From Candidatus Planktophila versatilis (GTDB lineage: Bacteria; Actinomycetota; Actinomycetes; Nanopelagicales; Nanopelagicaceae): a stretch of DNA of 64,000 bases. Within the stretch, counting starts at the first letter, position 1, and the number at the start of each line of letters is the position of its first letter. The notes under the pieces were generated by a model. It was not told the DNA's origin and did no database searches. It saw nothing but the letters and a program-made list of their open reading frames with translations. The position numbers were made by a program, and so were the translations under genes. Shown here piece after piece: positions 8,789 to 17,517 of the stretch. The stretch is taken from the NCBI RefSeq assembly GCF_002288265.1, contig NZ_CP016778.1:744001-808000 (forward strand). The letters run 5' to 3'.

Positions 8789-9717
8789 CAATCGCACCCG
8801 AAGGCCGCAAACTTCTGCGTATTGAAGCTCGAAATACTGAGACCCCTATTGAACGCAAGCCGGAGTGGATTAAAACTCGGGCGAATATGGGCCCGGAATA
8901 CACCAGACTTCGCTCCCTTGTTCAATCCGAAGGCCTTCATACCGTCTGCCAAGAAGCGGCATGTCCGAATATCTTTGAATGTTGGGAAGATAAAGAGGCA
9001 ACATTTCTTATCGGTGGCGAAAAATGCACTCGTCGTTGCGATTTTTGTAATATCGATACTGGTAAACCTGACCCACTAGACCGAGATGAACCACGACGAG
9101 TTGCAGAGTCTGTGCAATCAATGGGTCTTAAATACGCCACCATCACAGGAGTTACTCGTGATGATTTAGAGGATGAAGGTGCCTGGCTCTATGCCGAGAC
9201 AATTCGCAAGGTGCACGAACTCAACCCTGGCACTGGTGTTGAAATGCTTGCCCCAGATTTCAGCGGAAACCCCATCCTTCTCAACGAAGTATTTGAGACA
9301 CGTCCTGAAGTTTTCGCCCACAATCTTGAAACAGTTCCGCGTATCTTCAAAAGGATTCGTCCGGCATTTACCTATGAACGCTCGCTCAATGTCATTACCC
9401 AAGCGCGAGAATTTGGTCTAATCACTAAATCAAACCTCATCCTTGGCCTTGGTGAAACTCGGGAAGAGATTTCACAGGCACTCATAGATCTCCATGCAGC
9501 CGGATGCGACCTCATCACCATCACTCAATATTTGCGTCCCACAAGTAAGCACCACCCAGTTGAGCGATGGGTTAAGCCTCATGAATTCGTTGAGTTGGCA
9601 CAAGAGGCCGAAGACATTGGCTTCAGTGGCGTAATGAGTGGCCCACTCGTGCGAAGCTCCTATCGCGCCGGTCGCTTATATAAGCAAGCACAAGAAAAGC
9701 GCTCACTACGTGGCTGA
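8785..9717 (+). CDS. lipA: Lipoyl synthase (radical SAM)
   Basis: Inserts two sulfur atoms into protein-bound octanoyl groups. 310 residues. The auxiliary [4Fe-4S] cluster cysteines are Cys55, Cys60 and Cys66 ([12 protein letters not shown]), the radical-SAM CX3CX2C motif is Cys81/85/88 (CTRRCDFC), and the C-terminal SSYRAG serine motif that completes the auxiliary site is present. Length and motif spacing are normal. The start ATG overlaps the lipB stop. The 3' end overlaps the next gene by 8 bp if the acyltransferase starts at GTG 9710. Confidence is very high. Confidence 0.98.
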   Translation: MTIAPEGRKLLRIEARNTETPIERKPEWIKTRANMGPEYTRLRSLVQSEGLHTVCQEAACPNIFECWEDKEATFLIGGEKCTRRCDFCNIDTGKPDPLDRDEPRRVAESVQSMGLKYATITGVTRDDLEDEGAWLYAETIRKVHELNPGTGVEMLAPDFSGNPILLNEVFETRPEVFAHNLETVPRIFKRIRPAFTYERSLNVITQAREFGLITKSNLILGLGETREEISQALIDLHAAGCDLITITQYLRPTSKHHPVERWVKPHEFVELAQEAEDIGFSGVMSGPLVRSSYRAGRLYKQAQEKRSLRG

Positions 9718-10408
9718 TCTTGTCTATCCACCAGTTGTCGTAGCTATTAAGCTTTTTTGGAAATACTTAGGTCTTCGATTTGATTTTCAGGGCGTTGACC
9801 ACATCCCACGAAAAGGTGGAGCAATTCTCTCCATCAATCACGTGGGCTATTTAGACTTCGCACTCACCGGAACTGCCGCTCTTCCCACTGGGCGCTACGT
9901 ACGCTTTATGGCTAAGAAAGAAGTTTTCGACAATAAATTAGCTGGCCCGCTTATGCGTGGAATGCACCATATCTGCGTCGATAGAAATAGTGGCTCGGCA
10001 TCATTCGTAGCAGCACTACGCGCCCTTCGCGCAAGTGAAATAGTCGGCATCTTTCCGGAAGGAACCATCTCGGTCAGCTTTGAAATAAAGGAATTAAAAT
10101 CTGGCGCCGTGCGCCTTGCCATGGCAGCCGGTGTTCCCGTTATTCCCACCATCGTCTGGGGTTCGCAGCGAATCTGGACAAAAAAGGTGAAGCGCAATCT
10201 GCGTCGCGAGAAGATACCCATCATCGTGGAATTCGGTGAACCGCTCTACTTTGATAAACAGAGCGATGTTGAAGCCAGTGAGAGTTTGCTACGCGAAACT
10301 ATGATTACGATGCTTCATCAGGTGCAGCAGAAGTATCCCGATTCACACCAGGGTCAACGCTGGGCCCCGCTCCGCCTTGGTGGTAGCGCCCCGGCTCCCC
10401 TAAACTAA
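9710..10408 (+). CDS. 1-acyl-sn-glycerol-3-phosphate acyltransferase (PlsC family)
   Basis: Membrane-associated acyltransferase of phospholipid synthesis. 232 residues from the chosen start. It has the catalytic NHxxxxD block (His44, Asp49 in [10 protein letters not shown]), the FPEGTIS substrate-binding motif, and [10 protein letters not shown] near the C-terminus. The open frame extends 24 codons further upstream to 9638, but that would lie deep within lipA and would add residues unlike the family; GTG 9710 overlaps lipA by 8 bp and begins just before the first hydrophobic segment. This is one of two PlsC paralogues in the window (the other ends at 22150). Which acceptor each uses cannot be told; in actinobacteria some members acylate mannosides rather than lysophosphatidate. 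Confidence 0.88.
   Translation: MADLVYPPVVVAIKLFWKYLGLRFDFQGVDHIPRKGGAILSINHVGYLDFALTGTAALPTGRYVRFMAKKEVFDNKLAGPLMRGMHHICVDRNSGSASFVAALRALRASEIVGIFPEGTISVSFEIKELKSGAVRLAMAAGVPVIPTIVWGSQRIWTKKVKRNLRREKIPIIVEFGEPLYFDKQSDVEASESLLRETMITMLHQVQQKYPDSHQGQRWAPLRLGGSAPAPLN
10401..10406 (+). promoter_or_regulatory. -10 element, DUF4191 gene
   Basis: TAAACT, 7 bases before ATG 10414 and embedded in the last codons of the acyltransferase gene. Confidence 0.5.
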
Positions 10409-10413
10409 CGCCC

Positions 10414-11088
10414 ATGTTTAAGCGAAAAAAGAGTAAAGAACCCAAGATCAAGACTCCTCGTTTTAAAACGATTCGTGATGCATATGCCGTCACCAAATCA
10501 GTAAAGCCGTGGATTGGTGTTGTCCTCATTGTTACATTCCTCGTTGTTCTAGCAATTGGAATCACACTTGGCTTTATCTTTGATCACCCTGTCTATGGCG
10601 GCTTTGTCACAATTCCTGTGGCTGTGCTCGCTGCAATGTTTCTCTTTACTCGCGTTGCGGGCTCTGCTGCCTATGCAAATATTGAAGGCCAAATGGGCGC
10701 AGGCGCCAGTGTTCTCATGGCAATTCGTAAAGGATGGACAACAACTCCCGCTGTTGCAGTCAATCGCCAACAAGATATGGTCCATCGCAGCGTTGGTCGT
10801 GCCGGAATTGTTCTTACCGGCGAAGGTGGCTTTGCAGTGCGTCAGATGATTCAAGACGAAAAGAAGAAGGCTGAACGCTTTGCTCCAGGTGTGCCCATTA
10901 CTGAGATTATCGTCGGCGATGGCGATGGCCAGATTTCAATTCGCAAGTTACAAAAGCACGTCACCAAACTTCCTAAGAAGCTATCTGCTCATCAAATGCG
11001 TGAAGTTCGTGCGCGTCTGAAAGCAGTTGGTGGTCTGTCTATGCCGATTCCAAAGGGTCCAATGCCAAAAGGTATAAAGATTCGTTAA
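10414..11088 (+). CDS. DUF4191 membrane protein
   Basis: Actinobacterial protein of unknown function that follows lipA in many genomes. 224 residues: a basic N-terminus (KRKKSKEPKIK), two adjacent membrane segments at about 36-58 and 64-85, then a cytoplasmic domain of about 135 residues ending in a basic tail. No catalytic motif is visible. The fixed position between lipA and the RDD-glnA genes is the main known fact about the family. It probably has its own leaderless promoter (TAAACT 7 bases upstream), and it converges with the ubiA-like gene with only 3 bp between the stops. Confidence 0.85.
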   Translation: MFKRKKSKEPKIKTPRFKTIRDAYAVTKSVKPWIGVVLIVTFLVVLAIGITLGFIFDHPVYGGFVTIPVAVLAAMFLFTRVAGSAAYANIEGQMGAGASVLMAIRKGWTTTPAVAVNRQQDMVHRSVGRAGIVLTGEGGFAVRQMIQDEKKKAERFAPGVPITEIIVGDGDGQISIRKLQKHVTKLPKKLSAHQMREVRARLKAVGGLSMPIPKGPMPKGIKIR

Positions 11089-11091
11089 GCC

Positions 11092-11742
11092 CTAGCGGGA
11101 GTAAAGAAGTAGAAGAACTCCAGCAATAATCAGAACTGCAGCTGCAATAACTGAGCCAACGCTACCTAATCTTTGTGGCAGTCCACGAATTCCGCTTTGC
11201 TGATCCTTTTTCATATCCTTTAACACATTGATGAAATGTGCTGCCACGCCAAAAATCGCTCCCCCAAGCCACATCCACAGTGGCGGCGTAATCTCCTTCG
11301 ATATCGCAATGCATGAAGGAAGCGCCGCAAATGCAACTGCGTAAGGAAACGGAGAAAGGGCTGTGAATTTAAAGTAGAAGTTGTAACCAACTCCGCATGC
11401 GATTCCCAACATATACACCAGGCCGCCTTTTATACCCAGTGGGCCAAAAAGATTTGCAAAGAAAGCAGATGGAATCATCCAGAAGGTCCACTTGCGAAGT
11501 GCGTTATAAGAAATAGCCTGGGCAACGAGCGGCTTCTTTATTCGCTGGTGTGAAAGATCATCCTGATAGTCATATAGGTCATTGCTCCAGCCAACAATGA
11601 GTTGACCTAAGAAAACTCCGAAAGCTATGAGATAAGCCGGACCCTCCCACCAGTAATACTGGGCGAAGAAGAAGGCAATCGTTGTGACAAGTACGGTGGG
11701 ACCAAAGTGTGATGCTTTCAGAAGCGCGGCTATTTTCGACAT
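11092..11742 (-). CDS. UbiA family prenyltransferase
   Basis: Integral-membrane prenyltransferase of 216 residues with about seven hydrophobic segments. Both Asp-rich metal-pyrophosphate motifs are visible: NDLYDYQDD (about 54-62) and, later, the second motif DMKKDQQSGIRGLP (about 175-188). It is shorter than menaquinone or ubiquinone prenyltransferases (about 290 residues) yet retains both motifs, so it looks functional rather than truncated. The start ATG lies 9 bp after the stop of the RDD gene, so the two are probably co-transcribed. Candidate acceptors include a quinone or heme-like ring or an actinobacterial polyprenyl lipid. The context (glnA, DUF4191) does not decide. Confidence 0.82.
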   Translation of the reverse strand: MSKIAALLKASHFGPTVLVTTIAFFFAQYYWWEGPAYLIAFGVFLGQLIVGWSNDLYDYQDDLSHQRIKKPLVAQAISYNALRKWTFWMIPSAFFANLFGPLGIKGGLVYMLGIACGVGYNFYFKFTALSPFPYAVAFAALPSCIAISKEITPPLWMWLGGAIFGVAAHFINVLKDMKKDQQSGIRGLPQRLGSVGSVIAAAVLIIAGVLLLLYSR

Positions 11743-11751
11743 TACAATCAG

Positions 11752-12138
11752 CTATCTACTACGCACCAAAACGGTATTAGAAAATCTCTCATTAATCCCT
11801 CGACCGTTTTCATCGAAGGTGATCGCGGTAACCAGTGGCATAAGAAGAGCTGTCCTAATGAGAGCTTGTATGGGCGTTACTGGTCCAGCATCTGAAAAGC
11901 GAACGACCTTAAGCCCCACAAGACGATGGCCAAAGGATGCTCCGGTGAGTGCGATCAAGAGTGAGTACTCGGCGAAGAGCAGAATCAGGAGCGGGATTCG
12001 AGCATTAGGTACTCGATCGGCCAGAGTGCCTGACCCGGCAAAGAAGCCAAGGGCTATGGCATAGCAGGCCAACCAGTCGAGAGTGATGCCCACAAGGCGA
12101 CGGCCTTGGCTCACACGCGGATAATCCTTCTGAGTCAT
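11752..12138 (-). CDS. RDD family membrane protein
   Basis: Small polytopic membrane protein of 128 residues containing an RDD domain: RRLVGITLDWLACY near the N-terminus, a membrane segment, then a pair of helices with FGHRLVGLKVVR. Function is unknown, though some RDD proteins affect ion homeostasis. The open frame allows a start 9 codons earlier, but ATG 12138 is preferred because TAGGCT sits exactly 7 bases before it. The gene diverges from glnA, and the GlnR-type box at 12159-12174 lies directly upstream of its -10, so it may share nitrogen control. The same RDD-glnA neighbourhood occurs in mycobacteria. Confidence 0.82.
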   Translation of the reverse strand: MTQKDYPRVSQGRRLVGITLDWLACYAIALGFFAGSGTLADRVPNARIPLLILLFAEYSLLIALTGASFGHRLVGLKVVRFSDAGPVTPIQALIRTALLMPLVTAITFDENGRGINERFSNTVLVRSR

Positions 12139-12145
12139 GGGCGCA

Positions 12146-12151
12146 AGCCTA
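12146..12151 (-). promoter_or_regulatory. -10 element, RDD gene
   Basis: TAGGCT on the minus strand, 7 bases before ATG 12138. Confidence 0.55.
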
Positions 12152-12158
12152 GTGTGAT

Positions 12159-12174
12159 GTAACACGGCTGTAAC
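12159..12174 (+). promoter_or_regulatory. GlnR-type box upstream of glnA
   Basis: GTAAC-ACGGCT-GTAAC, a direct repeat with an 11-base period that fits the actinobacterial GlnR pattern GTnAC-N6-GnAAC. It lies 119 bases before the glnA ATG and 8 bases beyond the -10 of the divergent RDD gene. The same element recurs upstream of amtB. Confidence 0.75.
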
Positions 12175-12292
12175 ACAGAGAATATGACATTTTTACGCAA
12201 CGGAACTAACCTTCACTCCATCAGGCGCACTCAGAGTTGAGCTCGCAAAGACGATTTCGCTGGGCAATCACTAGCCTTAAATGGGAGTAACT

Positions 12293-13726
12293 ATGTTTAA
12301 GAATTCAACCGAAATTTTTGCATACATCAAGAAGGAAGATGTGAAGCTTGTCGATGTTCGCTTCACCGATCTTCCAGGTATCCAGCATCACTTCAACGTT
12401 CCAGTTGAATCATTTGATGAAGCTGTCTTTACCGATGGCCTGATGTTCGATGGTTCATCGATTCGCGGATTCCAATCAATCCATGAGTCAGATATGAAGT
12501 TGCTCCCAGTTCCAGAATCAGCATTCATTGATCCATTCCGTCTTGAAAAAACTCTTGTCATTATCTTCTCTGTTCACAATCCTTCTGATGACACTCCATA
12601 CTCACGCGACCCACGTGGTGTAGTGAAGAAGGCTGTTGATTATTTGAAGTCAACTGGCATTGCAGATCAGGCATTCTTTGCACCAGAGGCTGAGTTCTAC
12701 GTCTTTGATGCAGTGCGTTTTAAGACTGGCATTAATGAGGCATACCACCACATCGATTCATATGAAGGTTCTTGGAATACCGGCATCGTTGCCGATCCAG
12801 ATGGAACACCTAACCGTGGCTATCGCACACGCGTTAAGGGTGGTTACTTCCCAGTCTCACCAACAGATCAGTTTGCAGACCTTCGAGATGAAATGGTGAT
12901 GGAACTTGGTCGCGCAGGTCTTCTGGTCGAGCGTTCACACCACGAAGTGGGAACTGCCGGACAGATGGAAATTAACTATCGCTTCACCGACATTCTCTCT
13001 GCTGGCGATGAGCTCATGAAGTTCAAGTACATTATTCGTAACGTTGCATGGGAAGGTGGCAAGACCGCCACTTTCATGCCAAAACCACTCTTTGGAGATA
13101 ACGGTTCTGGTATGCACGTTCATCAATCACTCTGGAAGAATGGCAAGCCACTCTTCTTCGAAGCTGGCACATATGGCGATCTTTCAGATATGGCGCGCTG
13201 GTACATCGGCGGACTTCTCAAGCACGCCCCATCACTACTTGCTTTCACCAACCCAACTGTGAACTCATATCGTCGCCTGGTTCCAGGTTATGAAGCGCCA
13301 GTAAACCTTGTTTACTCAGCTCGTAACCGCTCTGCCTGTATCCGTATTCCAATTACCGGGTCATCACCAAAGGCTAAGCGCGTTGAGTTCCGTTGCCCAG
13401 ATCCATCATCTAATCCATATCTCGCTTTTGCTGCGATGCTCATGGCCGGTATCGATGGAATCGTGAACAAAATTGAACCACCTGCTCCAGTTGATAAAGA
13501 TCTCTATGAACTAGAAGGCGAAGAGGCTGCCTCTATTCCTCAAGTTCCAGGTTCACTCGATGCTGTTCTTAACAGCCTGGAAAAGGATCACGAGTTCCTC
13601 ACCAAGGGTGGCGTCTTCACCGAAGACCTCATCTCAACCTGGATTGAGTGGAAGCGTAAGAATGAAGTTGATTACGTGCGCCTTCGTCCACACCCAGCTG
13701 AGTTCGAGCTCTACTACGACATCTAA
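12293..13726 (+). CDS. glnA: Glutamine synthetase type I
   Basis: Dodecameric ATP-dependent ligase making glutamine from glutamate and ammonium, the main ammonium-assimilating enzyme. 477 residues from ATG 12293. GGGAG at 12283-12287 sits 5 bases before this ATG; an earlier in-frame ATG at 12281 has no such site. Visible motifs: DGSSIRGF near 53, the metal-binding PEAEFYVFD, the glutamate-binding segment ([15 protein letters not shown]), and near the C-terminus NRSACIRIP and the [14 protein letters not shown] segment. The adenylylation-site region near Tyr405 (KDLYEL) is conserved, so control by an adenylyltransferase encoded elsewhere is plausible. Transcriptional control by GlnR is suggested by the upstream box, and a clear terminator follows. 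Confidence 0.97.
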   Translation: MFKNSTEIFAYIKKEDVKLVDVRFTDLPGIQHHFNVPVESFDEAVFTDGLMFDGSSIRGFQSIHESDMKLLPVPESAFIDPFRLEKTLVIIFSVHNPSDDTPYSRDPRGVVKKAVDYLKSTGIADQAFFAPEAEFYVFDAVRFKTGINEAYHHIDSYEGSWNTGIVADPDGTPNRGYRTRVKGGYFPVSPTDQFADLRDEMVMELGRAGLLVERSHHEVGTAGQMEINYRFTDILSAGDELMKFKYIIRNVAWEGGKTATFMPKPLFGDNGSGMHVHQSLWKNGKPLFFEAGTYGDLSDMARWYIGGLLKHAPSLLAFTNPTVNSYRRLVPGYEAPVNLVYSARNRSACIRIPITGSSPKAKRVEFRCPDPSSNPYLAFAAMLMAGIDGIVNKIEPPAPVDKDLYELEGEEAASIPQVPGSLDAVLNSLEKDHEFLTKGGVFTEDLISTWIEWKRKNEVDYVRLRPHPAEFELYYDI

Positions 13727-13740
13727 GAGATTGTCATAGG

Positions 13741-13768
13741 AAAACCCCGTCAGAGATGGCGGGGTTTT
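13741..13768 (+). terminator. Rho-independent terminator after glnA
   Basis: AAAACCCCG at 13741-13749 pairs with CGGGGTTTT at 13760-13768 across a 10-base loop, 14 bases after the glnA stop. The 3' arm ends in T's. Confidence 0.85.
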
Positions 13769-13830
13769 CTATTTCCAACATCACATCATCTCCGGTGGCA
13801 GCACCCAGGCCTACATACAATAATTAGGAC

Positions 13831-14433
13831 ATGTCCCCCAAGATTCAGGCAGCAACAATTGTCGAGCAGCGCGCCATGCGCCAGCGCCAACTCATTGATG
13901 CCGCACTTACTATCGCACTGGAATCTGGGGCCGCAAGTATCACGGTTGCAGCAGTTGCGCAGAGAGCGGGACTTGCTCGTTCTTCAATCTATGAGTACTT
14001 CTCATCCTCTGCCGATCTCATCGCCGATTTAGTTATTGAGGAACTTGCCCTCTACCAAAAGCGTCTTGCTCATGCGGTGAGAGAGACGGAGGATCCATAT
14101 GAATATATAGAGCTTTGGATAGCAGAGGCTCTGCAGTATGTAGTCGATGGTCGTCACATGCTGATTAAAAGCCTTAACGCAGCAACAATTCCTGAGTTTC
14201 GAAGAGATGAAATCTCTCAAGGCCATAGAAATCTGATGACAACAATTTCTGCGCCACTACAAGAAATTGGCCTTACCGATATCCGCGGTGCCATGAGCTA
14301 TCTCCAAAACACTATCGAAGCAGCCTCCGTCAGAATTGAATCTGGGAGTGATGCAGAGATAGAGATTCAAAGCGCACAGATTTATGCGATAGCGGGGCTT
14401 CGAGCCCTTTCCGGGGCGAGCATTACTCTCTAA
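13831..14433 (+). CDS. TetR/AcrR family transcriptional regulator
   Basis: One-component repressor type, 200 residues. The N-terminal helix-turn-helix spans about residues 16-62 (the segment SITVAAVAQRAGLARSSIYEYF is diagnostic), and the C-terminal ligand domain is unassigned. TACAAT lies 9 bases before the ATG, so a leaderless or very short-leader transcript is possible. It is immediately upstream of the reduced nhaA gene (29 bases) in the same direction, which makes that gene or the convergent NCS1 permease candidate targets. No obvious palindrome is seen between 13772 and 13830. Confidence 0.88.
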   Translation: MSPKIQAATIVEQRAMRQRQLIDAALTIALESGAASITVAAVAQRAGLARSSIYEYFSSSADLIADLVIEELALYQKRLAHAVRETEDPYEYIELWIAEALQYVVDGRHMLIKSLNAATIPEFRRDEISQGHRNLMTTISAPLQEIGLTDIRGAMSYLQNTIEAASVRIESGSDAEIEIQSAQIYAIAGLRALSGASITL

Positions 14434-14450
14434 CAGCCTGACCTAACCAT

Positions 14451-14456
14451 TAGAGT
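14451..14456 (+). promoter_or_regulatory. -10 element, reduced nhaA
   Basis: TAGAGT, 6 bases before ATG 14463. It supports this ATG as the true start. Confidence 0.55.
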
Positions 14457-14462
14457 TTGCTC

Positions 14463-15257
14463 ATGCTCTCGCACATCCTGACTTTTATTTTCTTCCTCCT
14501 TATCGGGCTTGAAATCCGACATGGACTGGAAAAACCTAAGGATGCAATTTTGCCGGGAATTTGTGCGCTGGGCGGGATGCTTCTGCCAGCGATTATCTTT
14601 ATCGCCCTGAATCCAAACTCACCCGCTTGGGCAGTTTCCATGCCCACCGACGTGGCACTCGCCGTGGGTGCACTTTCACTCCTTGGAAAACGGATTAAAC
14701 CTCAAGTGAGATTTTTTCTTCTCACACTTGCGATTGCTGATGATTTCTTCTCGCTAGTAGTAATCGGCATATTCTTTAGATCCGAACTGCACCTTGATAG
14801 TTTTATCTACACCCTAGGAGCCGCAGCTATTGGAAGCCTGCTCCCCTTTCGCGCCCAACTCATCAGAGTTCTCTCCCCCGTCGTAACTTTCTTGATTATT
14901 CCGCTTTACATTGCTATTAATCTGCTGTCTCAATTGGATTTCTCACAAGCAACATCTGCGATTTCACTTTCAATTATTGCCGCTAGAGTCCTTGGAAAAG
15001 TTCTCGGCATATCTTTGACCGCCTGGCTATTTGTGAAGATCACCTCTCTTCAGTATCCGAGAAATGTCCTTCCTACTGACATAGTGGGAATCGGCTTCCT
15101 GTCTGGCATGGGCCTCACCGTGTCTATGGTGATCGCCGAAATTACAGTGAAATCTGATGTGGAACTTAGCCAGGTTCGAATGGGGCTCTTTATCGCAGCT
15201 CTTATCTCTGGCCTTCTCGGACTCCTCTGGCTTAGACGTTCTCCTGTCGCACGATAG
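14463..15257 (+). CDS. Reduced NhaA-like Na+/H+ antiporter
   Basis: Membrane protein of 264 residues, clearly homologous to NhaA (E. coli 388 residues, 12 membrane helices) but missing two parts. It begins within helix II (FFLLIGLEIRHGL matches FFLLIGLEVKREL), so helix I is absent, and the region equivalent to helices VI-VII is also absent: helix V is followed almost directly by the helix VIII-IX region. The active-site residues remain: TDVALAVGA (E. coli Asp133), LAIADD (Asp163-Asp164) and the LGKVLGI lysine (Lys300). The GIGFLSGMGLTVSM segment of helix XI is also present. A -10 hexamer 6 bases before ATG 14463 argues against a missed upstream start. The 3' end overlaps the permease gene by 26 bp. 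Activity is unproven. Confidence 0.78.
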   Translation: MLSHILTFIFFLLIGLEIRHGLEKPKDAILPGICALGGMLLPAIIFIALNPNSPAWAVSMPTDVALAVGALSLLGKRIKPQVRFFLLTLAIADDFFSLVVIGIFFRSELHLDSFIYTLGAAAIGSLLPFRAQLIRVLSPVVTFLIIPLYIAINLLSQLDFSQATSAISLSIIAARVLGKVLGISLTAWLFVKITSLQYPRNVLPTDIVGIGFLSGMGLTVSMVIAEITVKSDVELSQVRMGLFIAALISGLLGLLWLRRSPVAR

Positions 15258-16641
15258 TTTTTCGTGCGATTAATGCATATCCAAGACAACCAATAACGAG
15301 GGCAAAGAAGACTCCCAGATTTGCATATGCCCACTGTCCCTCTTTACCTCCAAGAATTCCTAGGAAATAGCCCTGCCAGGTCAGCCAACTAGCGAAACCA
15401 TTTGTGACAAATCCCCAGCCAACGATGGTCGCAATAACCAATATGCCAATTGATGTAAAATTCCAGGCACCATATCGACCTTCTATGCGATAGAGATCAT
15501 TCTGGTCATAACGCTTTCGCAGCAATACATCGGTCACAAATATCGCAGACCAGGCGGCAATAGGAACGCCCAGTGTGATGAGAAATCCCTGGAATGGATA
15601 GAAGAAGTCATCTGCAACCCAGACGAAGTAGATAGCCCCAGCAAGCATGATGATGGCATCAAGTGAAGCCGCAACATGTCGTTTCACAGGTAGACCAAGT
15701 GAAATAAGAGTTAATCCAGATGAGTAGAGATTAAGAATCGCTCCCCCAACCAAGCCAAGGATTGCTACCAGCGCAAAGATAATCAAATACCAGGTTGGCA
15801 AAATAGTTGTAAGTGCGCCGATGGGATCACTGGCAATCGCACCCGCCAGATCTTCACTACTAGCAGAGAGGGCGGCACCAAAAATAACCAGGATAATTGG
15901 GACCACTGATGCTCCAAAGACGGTCCAGCCGATAACGCTTCTGCTGGAGACGGTCCTGGGCAGGTAGCGTGAATAGTCAGCGGCAGAGTTCACCCAACCC
16001 AAACCTATTCCGGTGGCACCGAAAATCAGTGCTCCAATAAAGCCCTGCACGCTTCCAGCTTTCATAGATGTCACAAGACTCCAATCAACTTTGTTGAATG
16101 TCAGCGCGATGTATACGCAGGTCATGGCGATCGTGATAATCGTTAGATAGCGCTGAAGTTTCATGATCACACCAAAGCCCAGCACCCCGGCTGAGACAGT
16201 AAGTGCGACTGCTATTGCAAAACCAAGAATCATCGCAGTATCGCGGTCAAGATGACCAACTCGCACGAACACTGTGCCGGTAGCTAACGTTGCAAGAGAG
16301 ACAAGAACTGTCTCCCAGCCAACAAAGATTAGGTAGGAAAGCAGTCCCGGTAGCAGGTTGCCCTTCACTCCAAAGGCAGCTCTAGAAAGCACCATCGTTG
16401 GCGCATTTGATTTCTTGCCAGCAAGTGAACTCACTCCTACGAGCAGGAATGAGAGAACTGTTCCTAGAATCGCTGCAATTGTTGCCTGCCAGAAAGAGAT
16501 ACCAAAGCCTAAGAAGAAGGAACCATAAGAGAGTGCTAGTAAGGAAACGTTAGCCCCGCACCAAGGCCAGAAGAGTGAGGACGCTTTACCACCACGCTCG
16601 CTCTCATCGATAACGTTAGTGCCGTTGAGTTCCAGGTTCAT
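15232..16641 (-). CDS. NCS1 family nucleobase permease (cytosine/purine type)
   Basis: Twelve-helix inner-membrane symporter of 469 residues in the purine-cytosine permease branch of NCS1. Helix 1 contains WCGANVSLLALSYGSFF, and helix 3 carries the GWETVLVSLA segment where NCS1 proteins bind substrate. Typical family features follow, including GLGWVNSAADYSRYLP in the middle. Cytosine, hypoxanthine, uracil or a thiamine precursor are all possible substrates. No deaminase or degradation gene adjoins it, so salvage of a free base from the environment is the simplest reading. It converges on the nhaA-like gene with a 26-bp overlap. Confidence 0.85.
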   Translation of the reverse strand: MNLELNGTNVIDESERGGKASSLFWPWCGANVSLLALSYGSFFLGFGISFWQATIAAILGTVLSFLLVGVSSLAGKKSNAPTMVLSRAAFGVKGNLLPGLLSYLIFVGWETVLVSLATLATGTVFVRVGHLDRDTAMILGFAIAVALTVSAGVLGFGVIMKLQRYLTIITIAMTCVYIALTFNKVDWSLVTSMKAGSVQGFIGALIFGATGIGLGWVNSAADYSRYLPRTVSSRSVIGWTVFGASVVPIILVIFGAALSASSEDLAGAIASDPIGALTTILPTWYLIIFALVAILGLVGGAILNLYSSGLTLISLGLPVKRHVAASLDAIIMLAGAIYFVWVADDFFYPFQGFLITLGVPIAAWSAIFVTDVLLRKRYDQNDLYRIEGRYGAWNFTSIGILVIATIVGWGFVTNGFASWLTWQGYFLGILGGKEGQWAYANLGVFFALVIGCLGYALIARKTIVRQENV

Positions 16642-16648
16642 GTACGTG

Positions 16649-16654
16649 AGTTTA
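16649..16654 (-). promoter_or_regulatory. -10 element, NCS1 permease
   Basis: TAAACT on the minus strand, 7 bases before ATG 16641. Confidence 0.5.
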
Positions 16655-16675
16655 GATTACCTCACCAATATTTGC

Positions 16676-17506
16676 TCAGTCTAAGAAGAAATCGAGTAAG
16701 AAGTCTTTCGTTCCAGGAACGACTGAATACTTCTCAAGATCTGTGATTCCTTCAGATGCCAGTACTTCATCATCGACGAAGAAGTTCCCAGTGCATTCCT
16801 TTGAATTGCGATTCAGAATGATGTAAGCGGTATCTGAAAGTATTTCAGGTGTGCGACAGGCAGCGGTATCTACTCCTGGAATCATTTGCAGGGCGGCGGT
16901 ATCGATTGCGGTGCGCGGCCAGAGCGCATTAACGGCAATTCCATCTCGCTTAAACTCTTCAGCCATACCAAGGACACACATACTCATTCCATATTTAGCC
17001 ATCGTGTATGCAACGTGATTCTTAAACCACTTAGCTTTCATGGAAAGTGGGGGCGACAAGGTAAGAATGTGTGGATTACGCCCAGCTTCGGCTGATTCAC
17101 GAAGGTGCGGTAACGCGGCCTGTGAAGTCAAGAATGTTCCACGCACGTTGACATCAAACATAAGGTCAAATCGCTTCGCTGGAGTATCTTCGGTGCGAGT
17201 CAGATTAATCGCACTGGCATTGTTGATCAGAATATCTATGCCACCAAATTCCTTGGCAGCTTGGCCAACTGCATCTGCAATCTGATTCTCATCACGTAGG
17301 TCGCACTGGATCGGTAGGGCTGTGCCGCCAGCGGCGCGGATCTCCTCGGCTGCAGAATGAATCGTTCCAGGTAACTTTGGATTTGGATCAGATGTCTTTG
17401 CTGCAATTGCTACAAGAGCACCATCTGCCGCAGCTCGCAGCGCGATAGCTAAACCAATACCGCGCGAGCCGCCAGTAACAAATATACGTTTTCCCTGAAG
17501 TGACAT
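16676..17506 (-). CDS. SDR family oxidoreductase, HSDL2-like
   Basis: Classical short-chain dehydrogenase of 276 residues, resembling the hydroxysteroid dehydrogenase-like 2 (HSDL2) group. Cofactor motif TGGSRGIGLAIA at about 11-22; the family-specific segment KLPGTIHSAAEEI follows; NNAS near 91; and a catalytic YTMAK with an upstream Ser (LTLSPPLSM). HSDL2 homologues are tied to fatty-acid metabolism in eukaryotes. The bacterial substrate is unknown, and the SCP2 domain of the animal protein is absent. GGGGAG lies 7 bases before the ATG, and the enoyl-CoA hydratase gene is 11 bp upstream, so the two form an operon whose theme is acyl-CoA or hydroxyacyl chemistry. Confidence 0.85.
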   Translation of the reverse strand: MSLQGKRIFVTGGSRGIGLAIALRAAADGALVAIAAKTSDPNPKLPGTIHSAAEEIRAAGGTALPIQCDLRDENQIADAVGQAAKEFGGIDILINNASAINLTRTEDTPAKRFDLMFDVNVRGTFLTSQAALPHLRESAEAGRNPHILTLSPPLSMKAKWFKNHVAYTMAKYGMSMCVLGMAEEFKRDGIAVNALWPRTAIDTAALQMIPGVDTAACRTPEILSDTAYIILNRNSKECTGNFFVDDEVLASEGITDLEKYSVVPGTKDFLLDFFLD

Positions 17507-17517
17507 TACAGACTCCC

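Noticed and set aside
9638-9709. Longer start for the acyltransferase after lipA
   Set aside because: It would add 24 residues read from the conserved 3' end of lipA in another frame. GTG 9710 gives the family-like N-terminus.
12193-12201. TTACGCAAC upstream of glnA, identical to one arm of the FTR1 palindrome
   Set aside because: A single 9-mer match is expected by chance at about this frequency in 64 kb, and the partner arm is missing.
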